A stretch of DNA of 64,000 nucleotides from assembly GCA_030683105.1 (NCBI GenBank), contig JAUXMZ010000043.1:60231-124230 (forward strand). The letters run 5' to 3'. Below are positions 25,572 to 34,649 of this stretch, piece by piece. Within the stretch, counting starts at the first letter, position 1. Each line of letters starts with the position of its first letter. The DNA comes from Burkholderiales bacterium (lineage in GTDB: Bacteria; Pseudomonadota; Gammaproteobacteria; Burkholderiales; SG8-41). Under the pieces are notes generated by a model that was not told the origin of the DNA, did not search any database, and was given only the letters and a program-made list of their open reading frames with translations. The position numbers and the translations under genes were made by a program.

Positions 25572-26354
25572 ATGCGGGCTGAAACCGCCGCGGCCGGGCA
25601 CAACTTGAAGAGAACGCAAATTAACTGGTTCAAATACTCATCGCCCCAGACCTTTTTCCCACTTGCAGCAAAGCTCACCCCGTGGTTCGGGGCCGCGGCG
25701 GTGCTGTTGTGCGCAATCGGCCTGTATATCGGCTTTTTCGTTGCTCCGACCGATGCCCAGCAGGGCGATGCATATCGCATCATTTTCATCCACGTGCCGG
25801 CGGCCTGGATGTCGATGTTCCTCTATGTCGTGATGGCGTTCTGGGCGGGCGCGGGACTGGTGTTCAATACGCGCCTGTCGGGCATGATGGCCAGCGCGAT
25901 CGCCCCGAGCGGCGCAATAATGACCTTTATCGCGTTGTGGACAGGCGCGGTATGGGGCAAGCCGACGTGGGGCACCTGGTGGGTCTGGGATGCGCGACTG
26001 ACATCGGAACTGATACTGCTGTTCCTGTATTTTGGCTTCATGGCGCTGCAGGCGGCGATCGATGATCCGCGCCGTGCCGACAAGGCCGGCGCCGTGCTCG
26101 CGCTCACTGGTGTGGTCAACATCCCGATCATTTATTTTTCAGTACAATGGTGGAACACGCTGCACCAGGGCGCATCGGTCAGCCTGAAGAGCGCCCCCAC
26201 CATGGCGGCAACCATGCTGCTCGGAATGCTCGTGATGGCGCTCGGATTCTGGATGTACTGCATCGCCACCACGCTGCTGCGCGTGCGGCGCATCATCCTT
26301 GAACGCGAGCGCCGCAGCGACTGGGTTGCACAATATGTGAGGACTATGAAATGA
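25572..26354 (+). CDS. ccmC: Cytochrome c maturation protein CcmC (haem handling)
   Basis: A 260-residue protein with six membrane helices and the tryptophan-rich haem-binding loop WGTWWVWDARLTSE (about 134-147). CcmC presents haem to CcmE on the periplasmic side. The first ~30 residues are a cytoplasmic extension. The 75 bases between ccmB and ccmC contain no feature I can support. It overlaps ccmD by four bases. Confidence 0.95.
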   Translation: MRAETAAAGHNLKRTQINWFKYSSPQTFFPLAAKLTPWFGAAAVLLCAIGLYIGFFVAPTDAQQGDAYRIIFIHVPAAWMSMFLYVVMAFWAGAGLVFNTRLSGMMASAIAPSGAIMTFIALWTGAVWGKPTWGTWWVWDARLTSELILLFLYFGFMALQAAIDDPRRADKAGAVLALTGVVNIPIIYFSVQWWNTLHQGASVSLKSAPTMAATMLLGMLVMALGFWMYCIATTLLRVRRIILERERRSDWVAQYVRTMK

Positions 26355-26530
26355 ACTGGGCCAGCTGGAGTGATTTTTTTGCAATGGGCGGTTACGGACT
26401 CTACGTATGGGGTTCGTATGGCGTGACGCTGGGATTGATGGTCACGGAAATCGTCCTGTTGATTGCGGGCAAACGCAGCCTGCTCGAACAACTACGCCGC
26501 ACTCTTAACACACGCAAGGTGACGCAATGA
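26351..26530 (+). CDS. ccmD: Cytochrome c maturation protein CcmD
   Basis: A 59-residue small membrane protein ([20 protein letters not shown]) with one helix and a basic cytoplasmic tail (RRTLNTRK), the usual CcmD pattern with its conserved MGGYGxYVW. ATGA overlaps link it to both ccmC and ccmE. It stabilises the CcmABC-CcmE complex. Confidence 0.93.
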   Translation: MNWASWSDFFAMGGYGLYVWGSYGVTLGLMVTEIVLLIAGKRSLLEQLRRTLNTRKVTQ

Positions 26531-27009
26531 AACCCCGCCACAAGCGCTTCGCAATGATTGCGGTTGGCGTTACCGCACTGGGCATCGCCACGGTCCTGGT
26601 GTTGAATGCATTCCAGCAAAACCTGGTGTTTTTCTTCACGCCCACGCAGGTGGCGGCAAACGAAGCGCCCCGCGAGCGCTCTTTCCGCATTGGCGGAATC
26701 GTCGAGCCGGGCAGCGTCAAGCGCCAGCCGGACGGCGTGACCGTACATTTCGTGGTCACCGATACCGCCAAGAACGTTCCGGTCGTCTATCGCGGTCTGC
26801 TGCCTGACCTGTTCCGTGAAGGCAAAGGCGTCGTGACCCAGGGACGCATGACGGCGGACGGCCTGTTCCAGGCGAGCGAGGTGCTTGCCAAACACGACGA
26901 AAACTACATGCCGCCCGAAGCGGCCCATGCGCTCAAGCAGGCTCAAGCCGCCAATCCGTCAGCAACCCAGACGCTGGTCACCGATGCGCCGACCGGAGGA
27001 AAACGCTGA
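26527..27009 (+). CDS. ccmE: Periplasmic haem chaperone CcmE
   Basis: A 160-residue protein with an N-terminal anchor (8-29) and an OB-fold periplasmic domain. The covalent haem site is the His of [10 protein letters not shown] (about residue 122) with the nearby Tyr, as in canonical HxxxY CcmE. The tail is Ala/Gln/Pro-rich and variable. It carries haem from CcmC to CcmF. Confidence 0.95.
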   Translation: MKPRHKRFAMIAVGVTALGIATVLVLNAFQQNLVFFFTPTQVAANEAPRERSFRIGGIVEPGSVKRQPDGVTVHFVVTDTAKNVPVVYRGLLPDLFREGKGVVTQGRMTADGLFQASEVLAKHDENYMPPEAAHALKQAQAANPSATQTLVTDAPTGGKR

Positions 27010-29012
27010 TGGTACCCGAAATCGGACAACTCGCCCTGGCGCTCGCCCTCGTTCTTGCCCTGACGCAGGGCGTGGCTGGACTCGTCGGCGCCGCACGCGG
27101 CAACACCGCATGGATGAGCGTCACGCGCCCCGCCGCGCAGGGGCAGTTCGTGTTCGTCGCCATCGCTTTCGGCTGCCTCGCCTACTCCTTCCTCACCAAC
27201 GATTTTTCGGTTCTCAACGTCGCCACCAACTCCAACACCATGTTGCCGCTGCACTATCGCTTCGCCGCGACCTGGGGCTCCCACGAAGGCTCGCTGTTGC
27301 TGTGGACGCTGGTAGCCACGGCCTGGATGGTGGCGGTGACGGTGTTCAGCCGCCAGCTTCCCGAAGAAATGGTGGCGCGCGTGCTGGGCGTGCTGGGGCT
27401 GGTGAGCGTCGGATTTCTCGCGTTCATGCTGTTCACCTCGAACCCGTTCGACCGCCTGTTTCCCGTGCCCGTGGACGGGCGCGACCTGAACCCGCTGCTG
27501 CAGGACGCGGGCATGATCATGCACCCGCCGCTGCTCTATATGGGCTATGTCGGATTCTCTGTGACCTTTGCCTTTGCCATCGCCGCGCTGCTCGCCGGCC
27601 GGCTTGACGCCGCATGGGCGCGCTGGTCGCGCCCGTGGACCACGGTGGCGTGGCTGTTTCTCACGCTCGGCATCGCGTTGGGCAGCTTCTGGGCCTATTA
27701 CGAACTGGGATGGGGCGGCTGGTGGTTTTGGGATCCGGTGGAAAACGCTTCGTTCATGCCGTGGCTGGTGGGCACGGCGCTGATCCATTCTCTTGCGGTG
27801 ACTGAAAAGCGCGGCACTTTCCGCAGCTGGACCGTATTGCTCGCGATCCTCGCCTTTTCTCTGAGCCTGCTTGGCACCTTCCTGGTGCGCTCGGGCGTGC
27901 TGACTTCGGTGCATGCCTTCGCCACCGATCCCAAGCGCGGCATTTTCATTCTGATTTTCCTCGCCGTGGTGATCGGCAGCTCGCTCGTGCTGTTTGCCTG
28001 GCGCACTTCCCGCATCGGCCTGGGCGGCAGTTTCGACCCCATATCGCGCGAAGCGGCGCTGCTCACCAACAACGTGCTGCTGATGGCGGCTGCCGGCGTG
28101 GTGATGCTCGGCACGCTCTATCCGCTCGTGCTCGATGCGCTGGGTCTGGGCAAGATCTCCGTGGGCCCGCCCTACTTCGAAGCCGTATTCATGCCGCTGA
28201 TGGCGCCCGCGCTGTTCCTGATGGGTATCGGTCCGCTCATGCGCTGGAAAAAAGCCAGCCTGCCGGAACTCGCAGTCCGCCTGCGGTGGGCGTTTGCCAT
28301 AAGTGTGGCGTGCGCGCTGCTGCTGCCGTTCGTGCTGGGCCGCTGGAGCGCCATGGTGAGCTTCGGGCTGCTGCTGGCGGCATGGATCGTGACCACCTGC
28401 GCCGTTCAGCTGTGGGAAAAAACGGCCAGCCAGCCCGGCGGCGCGAATGTCTGGGCGCGCCTGCGCAATACCTCGCGCTCCTATTACGGCATGCTGCTGG
28501 CCCATCTGGGCATCGCCGTGTTCGTGGTCGGGGTCACCCTGGTGAAGGGCTACGAGACCGAACTCGACGTGCGCATGGCGCCCGGCGACACGGTGACCGC
28601 CGGCGGCTTCATCTTCCGGATGGTCGATGTAGCGGATATCAACGGGCCCAACTACGTGGCCGCGCGCGCCACGATTGAGGTAACCAAGGCTGGGAAACCT
28701 GTGGCCACGCTTCGTCCGGAAAAGCGCGTGTACAAAGCGCAGGACATGCCGATGTCCGAGGCGTCGATCAACCGCGGCATCACGCGCGATCTTTACGTCT
28801 CGATGGGAGAAGCGGTCAGTGAGACCGCATGGGTGCTGCGCGTGCAGCACAAGCCTTTCGTCAACTGGATCTGGGGCGGCTGCGTGCTGATGGCGCTCGG
28901 CGGGTTGCTCGCGGCAAGCGACCGCCGCTACCGCCTTGCAGTGCGCCGCGAGCGCGAAGAAACCCAGCTTGCGGCTGCCCCGGGCGGCCCGCAGGCGAAG
29001 CCGGCTGCATGA
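27009..29012 (+). CDS. ccmF: Cytochrome c haem lyase subunit CcmF
   Basis: A 667-residue membrane protein with about 15 helices and the WGGWWFWDPVEN tryptophan-rich motif near residue 237, plus conserved His residues for haem b. CcmF attaches haem to apocytochromes with CcmH and CcmI. It begins on the last base of the ccmE stop codon. Length matches the family. Confidence 0.95.
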   Translation: MVPEIGQLALALALVLALTQGVAGLVGAARGNTAWMSVTRPAAQGQFVFVAIAFGCLAYSFLTNDFSVLNVATNSNTMLPLHYRFAATWGSHEGSLLLWTLVATAWMVAVTVFSRQLPEEMVARVLGVLGLVSVGFLAFMLFTSNPFDRLFPVPVDGRDLNPLLQDAGMIMHPPLLYMGYVGFSVTFAFAIAALLAGRLDAAWARWSRPWTTVAWLFLTLGIALGSFWAYYELGWGGWWFWDPVENASFMPWLVGTALIHSLAVTEKRGTFRSWTVLLAILAFSLSLLGTFLVRSGVLTSVHAFATDPKRGIFILIFLAVVIGSSLVLFAWRTSRIGLGGSFDPISREAALLTNNVLLMAAAGVVMLGTLYPLVLDALGLGKISVGPPYFEAVFMPLMAPALFLMGIGPLMRWKKASLPELAVRLRWAFAISVACALLLPFVLGRWSAMVSFGLLLAAWIVTTCAVQLWEKTASQPGGANVWARLRNTSRSYYGMLLAHLGIAVFVVGVTLVKGYETELDVRMAPGDTVTAGGFIFRMVDVADINGPNYVAARATIEVTKAGKPVATLRPEKRVYKAQDMPMSEASINRGITRDLYVSMGEAVSETAWVLRVQHKPFVNWIWGGCVLMALGGLLAASDRRYRLAVRREREETQLAAAPGGPQAKPAA

Positions 29013-29022
29013 GTCCGATGCA

Positions 29023-29571
29023 ATGACGGCGCAAGCGATGAACAAAACCCAGCTGTTCCTGCCGCTGGGCATATTTGCCGCGCTGGTGATACTGCTCGGC
29101 GTGGGGCTCACGCTCAACCCGCGCGAAGTGCCCTCGCCGCTCATCAACAAGCCGGCTCCGCACTTTGAACTGCCGCAGCTGCATGAGCCGGGCAAGACCT
29201 TCTCCGAAAAAGACATGCTCGGCAAGGTATGGCTGCTCAACGTCTGGGCGTCCTGGTGCGTGTCCTGCCGCGAAGAACACCCGGTGCTGATGGACCTGGC
29301 CAAAACCGGCGCAGTGCCGATTTACGGGCTGAATTACAAGGACGAGCGCAAGGACGGCATAGGCTGGCTGCAGCGCTTCGGCGACCCTTATCAGCTCTCG
29401 GCCTACGACATCAACGGCAGGGTCGGTATCGACTATGGCGTCTACGGCGTTCCGGAAACCTACGTGATCGACAAGCAGGGCGTGATCCGCTACAAGCGGA
29501 TCGGCGTGGTAACGCCCGACATCCTGAAACAGAAAATCCTCCCACTCATCAATGAGCTCAACCGTGGTTAA
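29023..29571 (+). CDS. ccmG: Thiol:disulfide reductase CcmG/DsbE
   Basis: A 182-residue membrane-anchored thioredoxin-like protein: anchor about 12-30, active site WASWCVSC near residues 76-83 and the family's Glu-containing EEHPVL. It reduces the CXXCH cysteines of apocytochromes. Two in-frame starts are possible (ATG 29,023 and 29,038). Its end overlaps ccmH by 20 bases. Confidence 0.94.
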   Translation: MTAQAMNKTQLFLPLGIFAALVILLGVGLTLNPREVPSPLINKPAPHFELPQLHEPGKTFSEKDMLGKVWLLNVWASWCVSCREEHPVLMDLAKTGAVPIYGLNYKDERKDGIGWLQRFGDPYQLSAYDINGRVGIDYGVYGVPETYVIDKQGVIRYKRIGVVTPDILKQKILPLINELNRG

Positions 29572-30043
29572 GACATTCAAGGCGCTGGCATTGGTGCTCC
29601 TGTTGTGCAATCCCGCCTTCGGCAGGGAAGCGCTCCCTGCAGCGGAAGATCCTGTGCTGGAGCAGCGGGTGCTTGCGATCTCGGCAGAATTGCGCTGCCT
29701 GGTATGCCAGAACCAGACGATCGCGGATTCGAACGCACCGCTCGCAATCGACCTCAAAAACCAGGTGCGCGAGAAACTCAAACAGGGCCAGAGCAATTCG
29801 GAAATCCTCGATTTCATGGTGGCGCGCTACGGCGACTTTGTGCTGTATCGCCCGCCATTCAAAGCCTCAACGGTGGTGCTGTGGCTGGGGCCGCTGCTGC
29901 TGCTCGCGGTCGGGCTTTTCGTGCTGTTCCACAGGCTCGTACGCAGGCGCGCGGCGGCGGCGGCTGAACCCGAACTGAGCGGCGATGAACACGAGCGGGT
30001 CGCGAAGCTGCTCGCTGCAGAAAACAAAACGGAAAAACGATGA
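29552..30043 (+). CDS. ccmH: Cytochrome c maturation protein CcmH (CcmL-type)
   Basis: A 163-residue protein: signal/anchor 8-24, redox motif LRCLVCQNQ (about 49-57), three-helix domain and a C-terminal membrane helix (108-126). It is the short CcmH without TPR, the TPR part being encoded separately by the next gene. It keeps apocytochrome thiols reduced and delivers them to CcmF. Confidence 0.94.
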   Translation: MSSTVVKTFKALALVLLLCNPAFGREALPAAEDPVLEQRVLAISAELRCLVCQNQTIADSNAPLAIDLKNQVREKLKQGQSNSEILDFMVARYGDFVLYRPPFKASTVVLWLGPLLLLAVGLFVLFHRLVRRRAAAAAEPELSGDEHERVAKLLAAENKTEKR

Positions 30044-31287
30044 CGACGTTCCTAATTGTCGGCGGATTGTTGATCGCCGGAGCCCTGCTGTTCATTGTGC
30101 CGCCCCTGCTCAGGAAACCGGCCGCTCAGCGGATTTCGCACAAAGCAGTCAACATCACGCTCTACCGCGACCAGCTCGAAGAACTCGATGCCGATCTGCA
30201 GTCCGGAACATTAAGCGCGGAACATTACGAAAAAGCGAAGCGCGAACTCGAGGCCCGTTTGCTGGAGGACGTGGGATCAGAGGACACCGCCACAGACCAA
30301 CCGCGTCATGGACGCGCAAGCGCCATCGCCCTCGGACTCGCAATGCCGTTGCTTGCGATAGCGCTTTATCTGGCCGTCGGCACGCCGCAGGCGCTGGTGC
30401 CGGGACAGGGCGCGGGTGCCAGCGGTGGCGCCCACGAAATCACTGCCGGCCAGATCGAAGAAATGATCCAGAAGCTCGATGCGCGCCTCAAAAATGAGCC
30501 GGACAACACTGAAGGCTGGATCATGCTGGCGCGCACTTATAACGCGGTGAACCGCTTTGATCAGGCCGCCGCGGCCTACGCCAGGGCCGCCAAGTTGCTG
30601 CCGAATGACGCGCAACTGCTTGCGGACTACGCCGATACGCTGGCCATGGCGCAGGGCCAGAAGCTGCAGGGTGAACCGGAACAGCTGATCATGCGCGCCC
30701 TCAAGATAGATCCTAATAATATCAAGGCCCTGGCGCTTGCCGGCAGTGTTGCGTTCGACAATAAAAACTATACCGGGGCCGTCGATTACTGGGAGCGGAT
30801 CCTGAAGCTGGCGCCTCCTGATTCCGAGTTCGCGCGCTCGGTAAGCTCCAGTGTAGCCGAGGCACGCTCGCTGGCGGGCAAAGGGAGCGCTCCAGCAGCG
30901 CCCGCCGCCAAAGCCGGCACATCGACTACCGCAGCAGCGGGCAGGAGCGTGGTAAGCGGCACGGTCAAGCTGGCGCCGGAACTCGCCGCGAAAGTCAAAC
31001 CAACCGATACCGTGTTCATATTTGCCCGTGCCGCGAGCGGCTCGCGCATGCCGCTGGCGTTGCTGACCAAACAGGTAAAGGAATTGCCGGTTACGTTCTC
31101 GCTGGATGACTCAATGGCAATGGCGCCGGATATGAACTTGTCGAAGTTTCCCCAGGTCGTGGTAGGCGCGCGCATTTCGAAATCCGGCACGGCCACCCCC
31201 CAGCCCGGCGACATGGAAGGACACAGCGCGCCCATCGCCAACAGCGCGGCCGGGATCAGCGTGGTGATCGACAGCGTGGTTCGCTAG
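30040..31287 (+). CDS. ccmI: Cytochrome c biogenesis TPR protein CcmI
   Basis: A 415-residue protein with two N-terminal membrane helices around a Leu/Glu-rich cytoplasmic loop (HKAVNITLYRDQLEELDADL), then TPR repeats (about 150-270: EGWIMLARTYNAVNRFDQAA and others) that hold apocytochrome C-termini, and a beta-rich C-terminal domain (300-415) as in CcmI/CycH. ATGA overlap with ccmH. It ends the operon. Confidence 0.93.
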   Translation: MTTFLIVGGLLIAGALLFIVPPLLRKPAAQRISHKAVNITLYRDQLEELDADLQSGTLSAEHYEKAKRELEARLLEDVGSEDTATDQPRHGRASAIALGLAMPLLAIALYLAVGTPQALVPGQGAGASGGAHEITAGQIEEMIQKLDARLKNEPDNTEGWIMLARTYNAVNRFDQAAAAYARAAKLLPNDAQLLADYADTLAMAQGQKLQGEPEQLIMRALKIDPNNIKALALAGSVAFDNKNYTGAVDYWERILKLAPPDSEFARSVSSSVAEARSLAGKGSAPAAPAAKAGTSTTAAAGRSVVSGTVKLAPELAAKVKPTDTVFIFARAASGSRMPLALLTKQVKELPVTFSLDDSMAMAPDMNLSKFPQVVVGARISKSGTATPQPGDMEGHSAPIANSAAGISVVIDSVVR

Positions 31288-31351
31288 CAGTCTGTTAATT
31301 CGGGATTTGATCCGTGATGCGCGGGGATAAGACTGAAACGGACAGTCGCGT

Positions 31352-32044
31352 TTACTCGGCGCAATACGCGCGCAGTTTTCCGGTGTCCAGTACACGCACA
31401 TCGCGGCCTTCGACTTTGATCAATCTCTCGTTCATCAGGTCATGCAGGATGCGCGAGAAGTGCTCATGCGTGAGGTTGAGCCGCGATGCGATAACACCCT
31501 TTTTGACGGGCAGGGTGATGTTCATCGCCCCGCTGGGCGTGGCGCTCAGGTCCTGGCACAGCAAATAATCGACCACGCGTTCGGTCCCCGAACGCAAGGC
31601 GAAACTCTCGAGATCCATGATGCGCTGGTGAAGACGATAGCACAGGCTCTCGATCACACGCTGCGCAAACTTCGGATCGCGTCTGACTTCATCCAGAACG
31701 GCTTCCTTCTCCACGCGCAACAGCTTGCAGTCGGTCAGGGTAACCGCACTCACGATGTGCGGTTTTCCAAGAAACATGGCCGCTTCGCCAAAAATCATAC
31801 CCGGACCAACCAGCTCGATCACCTTTTCATCGCCGCGCCCTGTGTCTACCGAGAGCTTGACCTGGCCGACTACCACGGCATGCAATCCGCCGCAGCAGCA
31901 GCCGCGGCGGCACACTATCGTCTCCCGCGGCGCATCGACTTCGGTCGTTTTTAAAGCAAGGCGGTCTATCCCAGCCGCTACGACTTCCCTGAACAAGGGC
32001 AAGTTGGCTAGAAAATCCTTGATCGGTATGCGGGTTTTGGGCAT
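31352..32044 (-). CDS. Crp/Fnr-family transcription regulator
   Basis: A 230-residue regulator: cyclic-nucleotide-type beta roll (about 14-130), dimerisation helix, and winged helix (146-226). The recognition helix LTHEHFSRIL keeps Glu194, Ser197 and Arg198, the residues FNR uses to read TTGAT. It lacks FNR's N-terminal CX2CX5C iron-sulfur ligands, but has an unusual cluster Cys45, Cys49, Cys50, Cys51 (IVCRRGCCCGGLH) in the beta roll. It is divergent from the 32,333 gene, with two FNR-like boxes between, so auto-regulation and control of nearby cytochrome genes are likely. Confidence 0.9.
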   Translation of the reverse strand: MPKTRIPIKDFLANLPLFREVVAAGIDRLALKTTEVDAPRETIVCRRGCCCGGLHAVVVGQVKLSVDTGRGDEKVIELVGPGMIFGEAAMFLGKPHIVSAVTLTDCKLLRVEKEAVLDEVRRDPKFAQRVIESLCYRLHQRIMDLESFALRSGTERVVDYLLCQDLSATPSGAMNITLPVKKGVIASRLNLTHEHFSRILHDLMNERLIKVEGRDVRVLDTGKLRAYCAE

Positions 32045-32126
32045 GGTCTTGATAAATTAAATTTATGACTTTATTTAATATAATAAAACCTCCCGAGAAT
32101 TATCATCGATAAACCCTTAGGCAAAT

Positions 32127-32219
32127 GTGATGTAGATCAAATGATGTTGATTGCCTGACCTGCCGGAACTATCCTCCCCACACGAAAGCATGTATCAGAC
32201 ACTCTTTGATGCATGTCAA
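32127..32219. promoter_or_regulatory. Divergent control region with two FNR-like boxes
   Basis: In the 288-base gap between the Crp/Fnr gene and the haem-protein gene lie GTGATGTAGATCAA (32,127-32,140) and TTGATGCATGTCAA (32,206-32,219). Each differs from the consensus by one base. The second is 114 bases before the start at 32,333; the first is 83 bases before the regulator's start. An AT-rich run near 32,060-32,090 may hold the regulator's promoter. Confidence 0.7.
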
Positions 32220-32332
32220 ACAGAGGCCCGATGCTTTCGGATATGGTTCGCAGGCGGGGTAATACGTACCTGACAGAACGCTTTTAGAGCTTTAAGTCGA
32301 AAAGTTAGAATTCACCATCAAAAGGAGTACTC

Positions 32333-33637
32333 ATGAAACGATTCAAGTTACCTTTGGCTTTTGCCATCGCAGCCGTGTTGGCGGGGCCCGCCCTGGCGGC
32401 CGACCCAGCCACCATCGACTGGAAAGGCGTGCCCGCCAAAACACTGACCCTGTTCTATCCGGCCCAGTCTACCTATCAGTGGCTGAACAGCTCCGAACAC
32501 CCCGGCGCCCAGATGGTGAAGACAGGCGGCGCCTGCGTGACCTGCCATAAGGACGCCGAAGAGAAACTGGGCAACAAGCTGGTCAAGGCCAACAAGCTTG
32601 AACCCACGCCCGTCGACGGCAAAAACGGCTCCGTACAGGTCAACGTGCAGATCGCCTACGACAACGAGAACGCCTATTTCCGCACCCAGTGGAAAACCCG
32701 GAACAACTATCCAGGCGAGGCCTATCCGTTTCTGCGCTTCGACGGCAAGGAATGGAAGCCGTACGGCAACCAGAAACTGGCCGCGGCGATCCGCAAAGGC
32801 GAACAACCGGGAATCTATGAAGACCGCTTTGCGATCATGATCGACGACGGCGCGGTACCCAACTTCGCGACCCAGGGCTGCTGGCTCACCTGCCACAACG
32901 GCGAACGTGACGCCCCGAAACAACCGACCACGGCCGAGGTTCAGGCGAACCCGCTGTACCAGGCCATCAAGAAAAACGACGTGCGCAAATACCTGCCGTC
33001 GACGCGCACCGACGCGCTGGCCTCCTGGGACAAGGGCAGGAGCCTGGATGAAATCAACAAGATCAAAGCAGAAGGCGGTTTTCTCGATCTGATCCAGTGG
33101 CGCGCCCACCGCTCCAATCCGGTCGGCATGGCGGACGATGGCTATGTGCTCGAATTCCGCAATTTTGACGCCGGCAAAAATCCGTTCAGTTCGAACATGG
33201 ATCCGAAGTCCAAGCAGCCGAAGTTCATGTACGACGAGAAGAAAACCGGCAAGAAAGCGCTTGCTCTCGACGACATCCGCAAAATGCCGACTGCGCTGGT
33301 GCGCGGACAAAACGAGGCGCCGTTCGATCCCAACGCCGGCTGGAAAGAGGGTGATCTTGTCCCGCAGTACATAGTAAGCAGGGAAGATGCCGCAGGCTCG
33401 GCCGCCGACAACAAGAACGTCAAGGGCGTCTGGAAGGACGGCATGTGGACCGTGGTTTGGGTCCGCCCGCTGAACCTGGCCAACCCAGATGACAAGGCTC
33501 TCAAGGAAGGCAAAGCCTACAACTTCGGCTTCGCGGTGCACGACGAAAACATGACATCCCGCGGCCATCAGGTTTCGTTTCCGGTCACAGTCGGTTTTGG
33601 CGCCAAAGCGACTATCGAAGCCACCAAGCTCAAATAA
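32333..33637 (+). CDS. Ethylbenzene-dehydrogenase-related haem-binding c-type cytochrome
   Basis: A 434-residue periplasmic protein with signal peptide 1-22 and an EB_dh/DMSO-reductase gamma-type haem-binding domain. It carries CVTCH (68-72) and an unusual CWLTCH (183-188, three residues between cysteines), so it may bind two covalent haems, one at a CX3CH site. It probably passes electrons in the periplasm. AAAAGGAG precedes the ATG, and an FNR-like box lies 114 bases upstream. Confidence 0.8.
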   Translation: MKRFKLPLAFAIAAVLAGPALAADPATIDWKGVPAKTLTLFYPAQSTYQWLNSSEHPGAQMVKTGGACVTCHKDAEEKLGNKLVKANKLEPTPVDGKNGSVQVNVQIAYDNENAYFRTQWKTRNNYPGEAYPFLRFDGKEWKPYGNQKLAAAIRKGEQPGIYEDRFAIMIDDGAVPNFATQGCWLTCHNGERDAPKQPTTAEVQANPLYQAIKKNDVRKYLPSTRTDALASWDKGRSLDEINKIKAEGGFLDLIQWRAHRSNPVGMADDGYVLEFRNFDAGKNPFSSNMDPKSKQPKFMYDEKKTGKKALALDDIRKMPTALVRGQNEAPFDPNAGWKEGDLVPQYIVSREDAAGSAADNKNVKGVWKDGMWTVVWVRPLNLANPDDKALKEGKAYNFGFAVHDENMTSRGHQVSFPVTVGFGAKATIEATKLK

Positions 33638-33646
33638 GCGCCGGAT

Positions 33647-33671
33647 GAGTCAGCTGCTTTGCAGCTGACTC
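33647..33671 (+). terminator. Strong hairpin after the haem-protein gene
   Basis: GAGTCAGCTGC-TTT-GCAGCTGACTC is a perfect 11-base stem nine bases after the stop at 33,637. There is no T run directly after it, so it may act as a weak or Rho-assisted terminator, or protect the mRNA 3' end. Confidence 0.55.
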
Positions 33672-33898
33672 TGCATGGTTAACCTGCCCTCACTTCTGGT
33701 CTCTCTCCCGCGCGGAGCGGAGTCGGAGATGAGGGTTTCTGTTATGGGGGCGCCTTGTTTTATTTATTCAATATAAACAACATGTTATAATTTCATATTC
33801 GTCGAGAGATAAACAAGGGCGGGTAAGATGAAGAACGGGGATTGAAAAGCATATATCCGCGGTTAATGATTTTGTTCTTGAGAAAAACGGGGGGCAAG

Positions 33899-34567
33899 AT
33901 GAAGACCGGTAAACGCTCATCATGTATCGAAACTCGATTGCAATTGCTGGCCCTGGTCGGCTTGCTGGCATCCCCGGCGTTGTATTCACCGCAGGCGGCA
34001 GCGGCCCTGGTCGAGCGCAGCGGCAAGGAAGTGGTGGAGACGGGATGCATCACCTGCCATGGCACGGGCGTTCACGGCGCGCCTAAAATCGGCGACGAGA
34101 AAGCATGGAGCAAGCTCGCGGCGCGCGGCCTCTCCAGCCTCACGCAAAGCGCGCTCAAGGGCATACGCAAGATGCCGGCGCATGGCGCCAACTCGGCCCA
34201 CACCGACACCGAGATCGAGCGCGCCATCACCTACATGGTCAATCAGTCGGGCGGCAACTGGGCCGAACCCATCAGCCGGACCGCCCCGCCGGCGCGGCGC
34301 AACGGCGAACAGATAGTGGCCGCACAATGCGTCAAGTGCCACCAGGCCGGGGCCGGCGGCGCACCCCGGATTGGCGATCGCGAGGCCTGGATTCCGCGGC
34401 TCAAGAACGGGCTGGCCGTGCTGGTGCGCTCCGCGATCAACGGGCACGGCGGCATGCAGGCCCGCGGCGGCCTCGCGAATCTCACCGATGCCGAGATGCG
34501 GGATGCGGTCATCGTCATGATCAACGCAGACCGCGTTCCCGACAATCCCAAAAAAGCCCAGAAGTAA
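33899..34567 (+). CDS. Dihaem c5-like cytochrome c
   Basis: A 222-residue exported protein with two class I haem domains in tandem: CITCH (about residue 47) and CVKCH (about 144), each followed by a GAPKIGD/GAPRIGD motif and a distal Met (KMPAHG, GGMQARGG), like cytochrome c5. ATG 33,899 follows GGGGGG and gives a signal peptide; an upstream ATG at 33,842 would add a non-signal tail. It may shuttle electrons between periplasmic partners. Confidence 0.88.
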   Translation: MKTGKRSSCIETRLQLLALVGLLASPALYSPQAAAALVERSGKEVVETGCITCHGTGVHGAPKIGDEKAWSKLAARGLSSLTQSALKGIRKMPAHGANSAHTDTEIERAITYMVNQSGGNWAEPISRTAPPARRNGEQIVAAQCVKCHQAGAGGAPRIGDREAWIPRLKNGLAVLVRSAINGHGGMQARGGLANLTDAEMRDAVIVMINADRVPDNPKKAQK

Positions 34568-34649
34568 TGCCGGTCGATACTCAGGTTACGGCGCGCTGCC
34601 TGCGCGCCCGGATCTCCGGTCGCGGGATCACACGGGTACGGAATAAATA

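Noticed and set aside
26943..29303. 786-codon minus-strand open frame opposite ccmF and ccmG
   Set aside because: Very long but low-complexity Arg/His/Gln-rich; the plus-strand ccm genes are certain and overlapping genes of this size are not credible.
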